Below, piece by piece: positions 1 to 6,537 of a DNA stretch of 8,042 bases; the first letter of the stretch is position 1, and every line of letters begins with the position of its first letter. The stretch spans positions 1 through 8,042 of the forward strand of contig CAJWMM010000021.1 of NCBI GenBank assembly GCA_913043035.1, read 5' to 3'. Source of the DNA: an uncultured Gammaproteobacteria bacterium. GTDB lineage: Bacteria; Pseudomonadota; Gammaproteobacteria; GCA-002705445; GCA-002716945. The notes beneath the pieces are model-generated. The model was not told the DNA's origin, ran no database searches, and was given only the letters and a program-made list of their open reading frames with translations. The position numbers and the translations under genes are program-made.

Positions 1-125
1 GCTAATAGCATTCCTACTATCGCAGTAAACATAATTAAGAGATTGACTCTAGGCTTTGTTAGAAGAATAAATTCTCTTACGAGAGTAAGAGTTTTATATG
101 TACTCGATATGTTAGTTTGCTGCAT
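1..125 (-). CDS. ctaB: Heme O synthase (protoheme IX farnesyltransferase), N-terminal part only
   Basis: Partial gene running off the left edge of the window; only 41 codons plus two bases are visible. The product would be a polytopic inner-membrane prenyltransferase that adds a farnesyl group to heme B to give heme O, the substrate of CtaA. The translation starts MQQTNISSTYKTL and reaches LTKPRVNLLIMFTAIVGMLL at about residues 22 to 41. The L-T-K-P-R-V segment leading into the first membrane helix is characteristic of the CtaB/CyoE family. The ATG at 125-123 lies two bases after the ctaA stop codon, so the two genes are almost certainly co-transcribed and probably translationally coupled; only a weak purine-rich ribosome site precedes it. 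The catalytic aspartate-rich motifs lie outside the window, so integrity cannot be judged. The family call is secure for such a short piece because of both motif and context. Confidence 0.88.
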   Translation of the reverse strand, partial: MQQTNISSTYKTLTLVREFILLTKPRVNLLIMFTAIVGMLL

Positions 126-127
126 AA

Positions 128-1135
128 CTAATCTCTAATGTCCTGAACTTTATATGTTGTATAAAATAGTAATATTAGCATACTCATGAGAAGTATGCAG
201 GCATTTACTGTATGTAGAACGGCTACATTTAAAGGTAAGCTATAAACAACGTTTGAAATGCCTAAATAGATTTGAAATGAAAAAAATGTCAGTATTAAGT
301 ATCCTATATTTTTAATTTTCTGTGATTTTTGCATAAAGAATATATAAACAAATAAACCAAGAAAGAGAATAGATAATAGTAAAGCCCCGACTCTATGTGT
401 GAAGTGTACTGCTAATTTAGCATAGTACTCCATGTGGTTTACCTCATAGTTTACATTTGGTAGATCAAATATAGTAAAACCTCTATCAAAATTCATGTTA
501 TCCGGCCACCACTGCTCCGTGCATTTTGGAAAGTCTGGGCACGCAAGTGAAGCATAGTTTGTACTTGTCCAGCCACCTAGAATAATTTGTATTACGAGAG
601 CAACTATACATAGTTTTATGAAAGCATTAAATTTTGATGAAGAGGTGTCTGAAATGGACCCTATTCTTAGGCCGTTCCAAAGAAGCAAACACGCGGTCGT
701 CATGCCAAGGATTAAGTGCGTTGTTACTATAGTTGGTTTCACTAATTCAGTAACTGTAAGCATACCCATTAATGATTGTACAACGATAAGCACACTTAGA
801 GATATAGGTAGAAGAATACTCACATGCTTAGCATACTTATATGTTAGAAAAGAAATAAAAAATACATACAAACCCAAAATACCTGCGAGGTATCTGTGAA
901 ACATTTCTCTCCATGCTTTGCCTACATCGATTGTGGCATCAGGATAAAACTCTTTAGCGCGTGCTATTTTTTCATCTGTATCAGGTGTGCCTAAGATGCC
1001 ATAACAACCAGGCCAGTCTGGACATCCTAATCCAGCATCAGTTAATCTCACCCATGCTCCTGCCGAGATAACCAAAAGTGTAAAAAATGCACCTATATAA
1101 CTTAGCTTCTTTATTAGTTCAATTTTCATTATCAT
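128..1135 (-). CDS. ctaA: Heme A synthase (CtaA/Cox15)
   Basis: Integral membrane monooxygenase that oxidises the C8 methyl group of heme O to a formyl group, giving the heme A used by the adjacent oxidase. The 335-residue product shows about eight hydrophobic segments in two repeated four-helix halves. Likely heme ligands are H80 (EMFHRYLAG), H140 (VTTHLILG), H247 (VHFTHRVGA; H244 is close by) and H308 (AVLHTVNA). Each half has a periplasmic cysteine pair, C38/C44 in GCPDWPGC and C199/C205 in ACPDFPKC. The ATG at 1135-1133 overlaps the stop of the upstream SCO-like gene as ATGA, which argues for this start; a second ATG two codons later (1129-1127) is possible. No strong Shine-Dalgarno site is seen, so coupling to the upstream gene is likely. 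Length and all key residues look normal. Confidence 0.96.
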   Translation of the reverse strand: MIMKIELIKKLSYIGAFFTLLVISAGAWVRLTDAGLGCPDWPGCYGILGTPDTDEKIARAKEFYPDATIDVGKAWREMFHRYLAGILGLYVFFISFLTYKYAKHVSILLPISLSVLIVVQSLMGMLTVTELVKPTIVTTHLILGMTTACLLLWNGLRIGSISDTSSSKFNAFIKLCIVALVIQIILGGWTSTNYASLACPDFPKCTEQWWPDNMNFDRGFTIFDLPNVNYEVNHMEYYAKLAVHFTHRVGALLLSILFLGLFVYIFFMQKSQKIKNIGYLILTFFSFQIYLGISNVVYSLPLNVAVLHTVNACILLMSMLILLFYTTYKVQDIRD

Positions 1136-1707
1136 CCAATCTTTGATAATTTTAAAAGTTTCTTAATATCCTTGAGTAATTTCTTACCCTCGAAACCCTC
1201 ATCGTAGCCTAGTATAACATTACCGAGAGGATCTGTTAGTAAAAGAACGTATCTGTCAGTAATTTTATTTATTTCATTTATAAAAGTAGAAGAATTATTT
1301 TTTACAACAATTGCTTTAGGGTATTTAATGACTAAATCATCAATTTCACTACTAGGTATTGTTTGGTTTAGCACTATGACTCTCTCAAGTCTATTCATGT
1401 CCTTTCCTAGTGCTATATTGACCTGTCTAATAAGATATATTTCATCAGAACACATTTGCGAACAGTTTTTTGGCATTCTATAAATTAGACTCCATTTTGT
1501 AAGATGTTGATTTACATTGAGGTTTTCACCACTGTAATCATCAAAAGTTGATTGTGAGAGTTCAACAATTGGATTTATAAAGGATCCATAATTAGAAGTC
1601 TGAAGTTCTCGACCTGCATGATAATCTTTAGATAAATAATACGAGATTACAAAAGGTACTGTAAAAATAAATACGATAAGTAAAAACTTGATTCTTCCGC
1701 TATTCAT
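1132..1707 (-). CDS. SCO-like membrane-anchored protein with CxxxC motif, oxidase assembly cluster
   Basis: A 191-residue protein with one N-terminal membrane helix (about residues 7-25) and a domain that should face the periplasm. It resembles a small thioredoxin fold of the SCO1/SenC type: a C82-SQM-C86 pair (CxxxC) follows the strand WSLIYR, then come the strands RVIVLN (about 109-114) and YVLLLTDPLGNVILGY (153-168), and the C-terminus is LLKDIKKLLKLSKIG. The D-P-x-G turn at 159-162 is like the SCO D-P-x-G segment. True SCO proteins carry a copper-binding histidine just before that turn; here the residues are ITDRYVLLL, with no histidine. The product may therefore act in thiol redox or accessory assembly rather than as a canonical copper donor; this is inference. 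The gene corresponds by position to P. aeruginosa PA0111. It overlaps the SURF1 stop by 8 bp, and a strong GAGGA (1718-1714) six bases before the ATG supports the start. Confidence 0.75.
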   Translation of the reverse strand: MNSGRIKFLLIVFIFTVPFVISYYLSKDYHAGRELQTSNYGSFINPIVELSQSTFDDYSGENLNVNQHLTKWSLIYRMPKNCSQMCSDEIYLIRQVNIALGKDMNRLERVIVLNQTIPSSEIDDLVIKYPKAIVVKNNSSTFINEINKITDRYVLLLTDPLGNVILGYDEGFEGKKLLKDIKKLLKLSKIG

Positions 1708-2398
1708 CTTTAGTCCTCTTAAGTAACACGATAATAAGTATAAAACCGATTACAGAGAATATAAACCACTGACCTGCATACATATAGTGCTTTAATTTAT
1801 CATTTTTCTGATGAATTTCCCTTAGCTGTAGAGAGTTAGTTTGAGTGGTACTCATAATTATCAAGTAAGGTAAAACTTCTTTATCTAGTGCCTCAGATAT
1901 CTCTTTAATATTTACAGACTGTATGAGCCTTGGCCAATTGATATTTTTAGATTCGTCATCAAGCAAGAAACCTTCCTTATACACATATGTGTATCCTTCT
2001 ACCTCAGTATTTATAGTAGTGATATCTATATCTGGTATCGTCAATCTATTATTTCCGTCTACCCATCCTCTATTGACTAGTAGGATTTTGTCGTTCACTA
2101 ACATCGGCGTGATGACGTCATAACCAGCTTTTCTTTTAAAAACCTTATTATCAAGGAGAAATTGATTCTCAGGTAATAATACCCCGCTGACTTTTATTTT
2201 AGTAAAGTTATTATAATATTCTGATAGACTGTCGACTACCTGAGGTTGTAGAGAAATATTCTGTTGATAAGAATTGTATAAGAGATCTTTTTCATTACCT
2301 CTATCTATTTGCCATTTAGAAAGATATAGGCAAAGAATCACTAGAAATGCTAGTGAAATTATACCTACGAATCTCATGATTATTTTTCTATTAGTCAT
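1700..2398 (-). CDS. SURF1-family cytochrome oxidase assembly protein
   Basis: Inner-membrane assembly factor thought to help place heme A into subunit I. The 232-residue product has the family layout of two membrane helices (about 9-27 and 209-226) flanking a periplasmic domain. Visible family motifs are KWQIDR (28-33) after helix 1, FLLDNK (80-85), GYDVITP (92-98), LVNRGWV (107-113), WPRLIQ (155-160), and HYMYAGQWFIF (204-214) leading into helix 2. The ATG at 2398 has no good Shine-Dalgarno sequence; an in-frame ATG at residue 8 (MRFVG) is an alternative and would only shorten the cytoplasmic tail. It is the first gene of the left-hand transcription unit, 24 bp from the divergent DUF2909 gene, so its promoter either lies inside that gene on the opposite strand or transcription reads through from coxC. 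Family assignment is firm. Confidence 0.93.
   Translation of the reverse strand: MTNRKIIMRFVGIISLAFLVILCLYLSKWQIDRGNEKDLLYNSYQQNISLQPQVVDSLSEYYNNFTKIKVSGVLLPENQFLLDNKVFKRKAGYDVITPMLVNDKILLVNRGWVDGNNRLTIPDIDITTINTEVEGYTYVYKEGFLLDDESKNINWPRLIQSVNIKEISEALDKEVLPYLIIMSTTQTNSLQLREIHQKNDKLKHYMYAGQWFIFSVIGFILIIVLLKRTKDE
2338..2356. repeat. Perfect 7-bp inverted repeat inside the SURF1 start region
   Basis: TCACTAG and CTAGTGA are separated by the five bases AAATG. The repeat lies in the codons for SURF1 membrane helix 1, about 67 bp upstream of the divergent DUF2909 start. It has operator-like geometry, but a few perfect 7-bp inverted repeats are expected by chance in 8 kb, and two others occur here (74-91 and 178-198). 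No function is assigned. Confidence 0.3.
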
Positions 2399-2422
2399 AC
2401 ATATGTTAAGTTATTCATTGAG

Positions 2423-2635
2423 ATGAAATATATAATATTAATTTTACTAGCGCTAATTGTTTATAATCTTTTAATGGGTTTTTTCTACATCATTAAGGAT
2501 AGAAAGCCTTCAAACAGAGGATTTCACTCACTAAAAACAAGGATAATACTCTCTTTATTACTTTTCTTTTTGTTAGTTGTTGGGTTTTATTTTGACTTGA
2601 TACAGCCGCATAATACTGTTTATCAGAGCCAGTAA
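2423..2635 (+). CDS. Small twin-helix membrane protein, DUF2909-like
   Basis: A 70-residue protein with two hydrophobic segments (about 3-23 and 41-57) joined by a basic loop, KDRKPSNRGFHSLKTR (25-40), and ending in a short tail after DLIQPH. This matches the small DUF2909 family of two-helix proteins found beside cox genes in many gammaproteobacteria (PA0109 in P. aeruginosa, from memory); no biochemical role is established. With both helices crossing the membrane, the basic loop should be cytoplasmic by the positive-inside rule. It is the only plus-strand gene here: its 3' end overlaps the coxC 3' end by 13 bp and its ATG is 24 bp from the divergent SURF1 ATG. The ribosome site is poor (AAG about 12 bases upstream). 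A real gene is supported by the loop and QPH tail typical of the family and by its conserved position, not by coding statistics. A role in oxidase assembly or stability is inference from context. Confidence 0.82.
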   Translation: MKYIILILLALIVYNLLMGFFYIIKDRKPSNRGFHSLKTRIILSLLLFFLLVVGFYFDLIQPHNTVYQSQ

Positions 2636-3486
2636 ACAAACACGAAGAGGCCTAACCAAACGACATCAACGAAATGCCAATACCATGCTACTGCTTCAAA
2701 TCCAAAATGATTGTCTCCAGCAAAATGTCCCTTTAGACAGCGAAAAAATATCACTGTTAGCATTATTGCTCCCAATGTGACATGGAAGCCATGGAAACCA
2801 GTTAACATATAGAAAGTAGAGCCATATATTCCTGACGTCATTTTTAAATTGAGGTCATTGTATGCAACCATATACTCATAAGCTTGGAAACCGACAAATA
2901 TAAAACCCAGTGCAATAGTTAGGAATAGACCAACAAGAAGTTTACGTCTGTCTTGTTCTTTTAGTCCATGATGGGCATACGTAACAGTTAAGCCACTTGT
3001 TAATAGAAGTAGAGTGTTTAACGCAGGAATGCCACCTGCTCCCATTACTATGAAGTCTCCACCTGAATTAGTAGGCCCATTGGATGGCCAAACATTCTCA
3101 AATTGGGGCCACAATACAATATTAGTAGTGATCTTATAGCCATCACCACCTAACCAAGGGAGTGATAACTCTCTAGCGTAGTATAGTGCTCCGAAGAAAG
3201 CAGCAAAAAACATTACCTCAGAAAAGATGAACCAAACCATTCCCCAGCGGAAGGATATATCCACTTGATCATTATAAATTCCTCCCTCACTCTCTGTGAC
3301 TACCTCAGAAAACCAAACATATGCCATTGCAAATATTAACAACATACCAATGAGCATTATAGTCATACCTGAAGCAGAACCATTCATGTAATTAGCCGCA
3401 CCAATAAACATTATAACGATCGCAACAGTTGTTAAAAAAGGGAGTTTAGTTTCATGAGGGACATAATAACTATTTTGTCCAGACAT
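2623..3486 (-). CDS. coxC: Cytochrome c oxidase subunit III
   Basis: Third core subunit of the aa3 oxidase, an inner-membrane protein without redox cofactors that stabilises subunit I and its proton uptake. The 287 residues contain about seven hydrophobic helices. Family motifs include WFIFSEVMFF (85-94, with E90), the long loop with VWPSNGP (132-138), NTLLLLTSG (157-165), AHHGL (171-175), GFQAYEY (199-205), TGFHGFHVTLG (229-239) and the terminal WYWHFVDVVWLGLFVFVYW (268-286). The ATG lies three bases past the ctaG stop; an AGGAG at 3502-3498 sits 11 bases upstream, a somewhat long spacing, within the ctaG tail. The 3' end overlaps the plus-strand DUF2909 gene by 13 bp, and no intrinsic terminator is seen after it, so read-through into SURF1 is possible. 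Length and motifs are normal. Confidence 0.97.
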   Translation of the reverse strand: MSGQNSYYVPHETKLPFLTTVAIVIMFIGAANYMNGSASGMTIMLIGMLLIFAMAYVWFSEVVTESEGGIYNDQVDISFRWGMVWFIFSEVMFFAAFFGALYYARELSLPWLGGDGYKITTNIVLWPQFENVWPSNGPTNSGGDFIVMGAGGIPALNTLLLLTSGLTVTYAHHGLKEQDRRKLLVGLFLTIALGFIFVGFQAYEYMVAYNDLNLKMTSGIYGSTFYMLTGFHGFHVTLGAIMLTVIFFRCLKGHFAGDNHFGFEAVAWYWHFVDVVWLGLFVFVYWL

Positions 3487-3489
3487 AAA

Positions 3490-4017
3490 TTATTTTGCTC
3501 CTAACTGATCGGTTGTATTAAACATCGTGTAAGAGAGAATAAGTGTATTTGTATCACTTGATAACTTATCGTCAATTATAAACTGTAGAGGTAACTCTTT
3601 TGTTTCTAGTCCATTAATTTCTTGCTGCGTAAAACAAAAACACTCTATCTTTTTAAAGTACTCAGCCTCTGCGCCAGGCACTACGCTTGGGCTTGCTGTA
3701 ACCTGTTTTAGTGAATTGGATTGATTAGTTAGAATGTAAGATGTTGTATAGACTTTGCCAACTTCTACAACCATTTCTCTCTCTAACGGCTCAAAATCAA
3801 AAGGTCCTGCTCCGGCAACTGTTGATGTGAATTTGATTGTAACGAAACGGTTAGTAGGTTTCTCATTTAGATCAACAATTCTCTCTTGATTAGTTTTGCC
3901 ATTAAGGCCTGTTATTTCACAAAAAATATCATAAAGTGGTACAAGCATGTATGAAAAAAAGAACATAAATACAACTATAGATGACAGAGTGACATATGTT
4001 TTCTTATAATTACTCAT
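3490..4017 (-). CDS. ctaG: Cytochrome c oxidase copper-insertion factor CtaG (Cox11 family)
   Basis: Membrane-anchored copper chaperone that delivers copper to the CuB site of subunit I. The 175-residue product has one N-terminal helix (about 9-28), followed by VPLYDIFCEITGLNGKT (26-42), a Cox11 signature whose C33 is conserved, and then a periplasmic immunoglobulin-like beta domain. The copper motif is C126-F-C128-F in YFKKIECFCFTQQ. TASPSVVPG (107-115) is also typical. The start overlaps the coxA stop by one base (TAATG), with AAGGG (4029-4025) seven bases ahead. Lying between coxA and coxC fits its job of maturing subunit I during assembly. It is the Cox11 type, not the unrelated polytopic CtaG of Bacillus. 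Confidence 0.96.
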   Translation of the reverse strand: MSNYKKTYVTLSSIVVFMFFFSYMLVPLYDIFCEITGLNGKTNQERIVDLNEKPTNRFVTIKFTSTVAGAGPFDFEPLEREMVVEVGKVYTTSYILTNQSNSLKQVTASPSVVPGAEAEYFKKIECFCFTQQEINGLETKELPLQFIIDDKLSSDTNTLILSYTMFNTTDQLGAK

Positions 4018-5594
4018 TATTCTACCCTTGGTGCTTTCTCAAAAGAGTGGTAAGGAGGTGGAGATGATAGTGTCCACTCAAGTCCTTCTGCACCGTCCCA
4101 TACCTTGTCTTCCGCTGTTACATCCCTCTTGAGTGTATTGTATAAAATATAAATAAATAATAATTGCGATAAACCAAACCCAAAAGCTCCTACTGATGCG
4201 ATAGCATTAAAGTCAGCAAATTGAACTGGATAATCAGGTATTCTTCTTGGCATACCAGCTAAACCCACAAAATGCATTGGGAAAAAAGTAAGATTCACAA
4301 AAATAGTTGTAAGCCAAAAATGTAATTTACCTAGTGATTCACTATACATCTTTCCAGTCCATTTTGGTAACCAATAATAAACAGCAGCTATGATTGCGAA
4401 TACTGCTCCAGGTACTAAAACATAGTGAAAATGTGCTACAACAAAATATGTATCATGGTATTGAAAATCTGCAGGTGTCATCGCAAGCATCAAACCTGAA
4501 AACCCACCAATTGTGAAAAGTATTATGAAAGCAAGTGCAAAAAGCATAGGGGTTTCAAATGTCATTGATCCTCGCCACATAGTAGCAACCCAGTTAAATA
4601 CTTTAATACCTGTAGGCACTGCTATAAGCATAGTTGTTAACATAAAAAATATCTCACCCGCTAAAGGCATCCCAACAGTAAACATATGATGTGCCCAAAC
4701 TATAAATGAGAGTAAAGCTATAGATGCAGTAGCGTAAACCATCGAATCATAACCAAACAACTTCTTTCTAGAGAAAGCAGGTATTATAGTTGAAACTATA
4801 CCGAAAGCCGGAAGAATTAAAATATAAACTTCAGGATGACCAAAAAACCAAAAAATGTGTTGGAACATTACCGGATCTCCGCCACCTGATGCAGTAAAGA
4901 AACTTGTGCCAAAAAACCTATCTGTTAGCAACATTGTAATCGCGCCGGCAAGAACTGGCATTGCTGCAATTAATAGGAATGCCGTTATTAACCAAGTCCA
5001 TATAAAAATTGGCATTTTCATCAATGTCATTCCCGGTGCTCTCATATTCAAAATTGTTGCAATTACATTAATAGCACCCAATATAGACGATATTCCTAAT
5101 AAGTGAATAGATAAAATCACAAAAGGCATAGAATTGCCACCTTGTAAAGAAAGAGGCGGATATAATGTCCAACCAGCTGCTGGACCTCCGCTGTCAAAAA
5201 ATAATGTACTTAATAACATAGTAAATGCAAATGGTAATATCCAAAAACTCCAATTATTCAATCTTGGTAGCGCCATATCTGGAGCACCTATCATTATCGG
5301 TATTTGCCAGTTTGCCAAACCAACAAAAGCAGGCATCACTGCACCAAAAATCATAATTAACGCATGCATGGTTGTCATTTGATTAAAGAAACCGGGTACA
5401 ACTAATTGCAAACCTGGCTCAAATAATTCAGCTCTGATTATTAAAGCCATAAATCCACCAACGAAGAACATTAGCAAACTAAACCAAAGGTAAAGACTAC
5501 CAATATCTTTATGGTTTGTAGTTGTTATCCATCTCATCAAACCTGATGGAGTGTGATGATGATCTTCGTGTATATCTTGAACATTAGTGCTCAT
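4017..5594 (-). CDS. coxA: Cytochrome c oxidase subunit I, aa3 type (A1 heme-copper oxidase)
   Basis: Catalytic subunit that reduces O2 to water and pumps protons across the inner membrane. The 525-residue product has about twelve helices. Inferred ligands are H77 and H390 for heme a, H388 for heme a3, and H253, H302 and H303 for CuB; Y257 is the residue cross-linked to H253. The D channel is present (D106 in [13 protein letters not shown]95, N113, and E255 in FFGHPEVY), as is the K channel (K331 in GIKVFNW). E255 marks an A1-type oxidase. R450 and R451 ([10 protein letters not shown]) fit the heme propionate pair. The N-terminus has a short histidine run (DHHHTPSG). The ATG is one base after the coxB stop, with AGGAAG (5605-5600) five bases ahead, a strong site. 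The gene is visibly richer in G+C than its neighbours, as expected for a conserved, highly expressed gene. No defect is seen. Confidence 0.98.
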   Translation of the reverse strand: MSTNVQDIHEDHHHTPSGLMRWITTTNHKDIGSLYLWFSLLMFFVGGFMALIIRAELFEPGLQLVVPGFFNQMTTMHALIMIFGAVMPAFVGLANWQIPIMIGAPDMALPRLNNWSFWILPFAFTMLLSTLFFDSGGPAAGWTLYPPLSLQGGNSMPFVILSIHLLGISSILGAINVIATILNMRAPGMTLMKMPIFIWTWLITAFLLIAAMPVLAGAITMLLTDRFFGTSFFTASGGGDPVMFQHIFWFFGHPEVYILILPAFGIVSTIIPAFSRKKLFGYDSMVYATASIALLSFIVWAHHMFTVGMPLAGEIFFMLTTMLIAVPTGIKVFNWVATMWRGSMTFETPMLFALAFIILFTIGGFSGLMLAMTPADFQYHDTYFVVAHFHYVLVPGAVFAIIAAVYYWLPKWTGKMYSESLGKLHFWLTTIFVNLTFFPMHFVGLAGMPRRIPDYPVQFADFNAIASVGAFGFGLSQLLFIYILYNTLKRDVTAEDKVWDGAEGLEWTLSSPPPYHSFEKAPRVE

Positions 5595-5595
5595 T

Positions 5596-6402
5596 TTATC
5601 TTCCTATATTTTGTGATTCAGCTACTCTATTATCTTTTTTCAAAGACACCCATTTTTCATATTCTAATTTAGGAACTGCTCTTACTACTATCGGCATGAA
5701 CCCATGATCCTTTCCACACAGTTCCGCGCATGCTCCCCTGTATACACCGGGTTTCTTAATGTTAATCCACAACTCATTGACATATCCTGGTATTGCATCT
5801 TTTTTACCACCAAGCTCAGGAACCCACCATGCGTGTATAACGTCACTTGCTGTGAGCAGAAGTCTTACTTTTGTATCTGTAGGGAGAACTACTTCATTGT
5901 CTACATTTCGTAGATAGTTTTCTACATTGTTTACATCTTTACCTGAATTTAATCTTCGTGCATTATTGCTTTTGTTATCTATTTTACTGAAAAAATTTAC
6001 TCCATCTTCAAGATACTCGTATTCCCACATCCATTGATATCCAGTAACTTTCAGAGTAATCCCAGCATCGCTAGTATCTTCCATCATGATAAGCGCTTTT
6101 GTTGCTGGAATAGCGCAGGCTACTAGTATTAAAAAAGGGATTACCGTCCAAATAATCTCTACTTTTGTACTCTCATGAAATTTAGCTGGCTGATGACCCA
6201 CTGATTTCCGATGATAAATAATAGAATAAATCATGGCACCAAAAACCAAAACACCAATGACTACTGTTACCCAAAACATTAGCATGTGAATGTCGTATGC
6301 AATTTCACTGGTTGGTGTCACACCTCTTGGCATATTTACTTGCCAATCAGCTAATATCTGTGATGGTAATACCAGTGCTAATAAATAAATAATTCTCTTC
6401 AT
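5596..6402 (-). CDS. coxB: Cytochrome c oxidase subunit II with CuA site
   Basis: Subunit that accepts electrons from cytochrome c through its binuclear CuA centre and passes them to heme a. The 268-residue precursor has a likely signal peptide (cleavage after ILA-18), two membrane helices (about 38-60 and 83-105) and a periplasmic cupredoxin domain. CuA ligands are H190 (VIHAWW), then C225, E227, C229, H233 and M236 in the block [13 protein letters not shown]82 in STKVEIIWT corresponds to the K-channel entry glutamate, and [10 protein letters not shown] (121-130) is the aromatic stretch near the cytochrome c docking face. No C-terminal cytochrome c domain is present, so this is aa3 rather than caa3; the intact CuA ligands rule out a quinol oxidase. 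The ATG has GGA five bases upstream. It is the first gene of the oxidase unit, after a 72-bp spacer. Confidence 0.97.
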   Translation of the reverse strand: MKRIIYLLALVLPSQILADWQVNMPRGVTPTSEIAYDIHMLMFWVTVVIGVLVFGAMIYSIIYHRKSVGHQPAKFHESTKVEIIWTVIPFLILVACAIPATKALIMMEDTSDAGITLKVTGYQWMWEYEYLEDGVNFFSKIDNKSNNARRLNSGKDVNNVENYLRNVDNEVVLPTDTKVRLLLTASDVIHAWWVPELGGKKDAIPGYVNELWINIKKPGVYRGACAELCGKDHGFMPIVVRAVPKLEYEKWVSLKKDNRVAESQNIGR

Positions 6403-6474
6403 AATCGTCCATTATTAATGAATTTTATGATATCACAATATTAATATTTATATAATTTCTTATTGAAAAAATCT
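6403..6474. other. AT-rich spacer between bioC and coxB, likely promoter region of coxB
   Basis: This 72-bp gap is the longest in the window and very poor in G+C. Being the only real gap before coxB, it is the natural place for the oxidase promoter on the minus strand, but I could not fix one: TATAAA (6452-6447) and TATCAT (6432-6427) are -10-like, yet neither has a good -35 at 16 to 18 bases. An 8-bp palindrome TGATATCA lies at 6428-6435. The plus strand carries a clearer promoter-like pair, listed separately. No minus-strand terminator for bioC is visible, so transcription may continue from bioHC into coxB. Confidence 0.4.
6427..6456 (+). promoter_or_regulatory. Promoter-like sequence facing bioC antisense
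   Basis: ATGATA at 6427-6432 matches four of six bases of the sigma70 -35 consensus, and TATAAT at 6451-6456 is a perfect -10; the spacing is 18 bases. Transcription would start near 6463 and run toward the terminator hairpin at 6499-6537. In such AT-rich DNA a TATAAT can easily occur by chance, so the support is the pairing with the terminator, not the box alone. Confidence 0.25.
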
Positions 6475-6537
6475 TTATTTAATGGGCTTAATTGGGATAA
6501 CACCCTCATTAATTTTAGGGTTCGAGGGTGTTTTTTT
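6463..6537 (+). ncRNA. Candidate small antisense RNA between coxB and bioC
   Basis: A transcript of about 75 nt is predicted between the promoter-like pair at 6427-6456 and the intrinsic terminator ending near 6537. It would overlap the last 21 codons of bioC in antisense orientation and begin in the spacer upstream of coxB. Its 3' half is a 9-bp hairpin plus a uridine tail, the usual form of a small-RNA end. It contains no convincing reading frame: a 19-codon frame from 6482 has no ribosome site. No RNA family is recognised. Inference only. Confidence 0.2.

Noticed and set aside
74..91. Inverted repeat CTCTTAC-GAGA-GTAAGAG with a GNRA-type loop in the ctaB start
   Set aside because: It is coding sequence for conserved ctaB residues, has no T-tract on either strand, and 7-bp stems of this size are expected several times by chance in 8 kb.
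178..198. Inverted repeat GCATACT/AGTATGC with a 7-base loop near the ctaA 3' end
   Set aside because: It lies in the codons of the last membrane helix and has no uridine run on the minus strand, so it is not a terminator between ctaA and ctaB.
618..899. Plus-strand open frame of 93 codons opposite ctaA
   Set aside because: It lies wholly inside the well-supported ctaA gene, has no recognisable domain or ribosome site, and its open frame is a by-product of ctaA codon use.
4855..5382. Two plus-strand open frames of about 82 codons opposite coxA
   Set aside because: Both are antisense shadows of the highly conserved coxA; the translations show no membrane or domain pattern of their own.
5704..5913. 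Plus-strand open frame opposite the CuA domain of coxB, with several cysteines
   Set aside because: The cysteines come from complementing coxB codons; there is no start context or family resemblance.
2623..6402. Alternative reading as a bo3 quinol oxidase, or as organelle-derived DNA
   Set aside because: Subunit II keeps all CuA ligands, which quinol oxidases lack, and the operon order with ctaG, SURF1, ctaA and ctaB is bacterial.
6428..6442. TGATATCA palindrome and nearby TGTGA on the minus strand as an FNR or CRP site before coxB
   Set aside because: The sequence does not fit TTGAT-N4-ATCAA, and the second CRP half-site TCACA is missing, so no regulator can be named.
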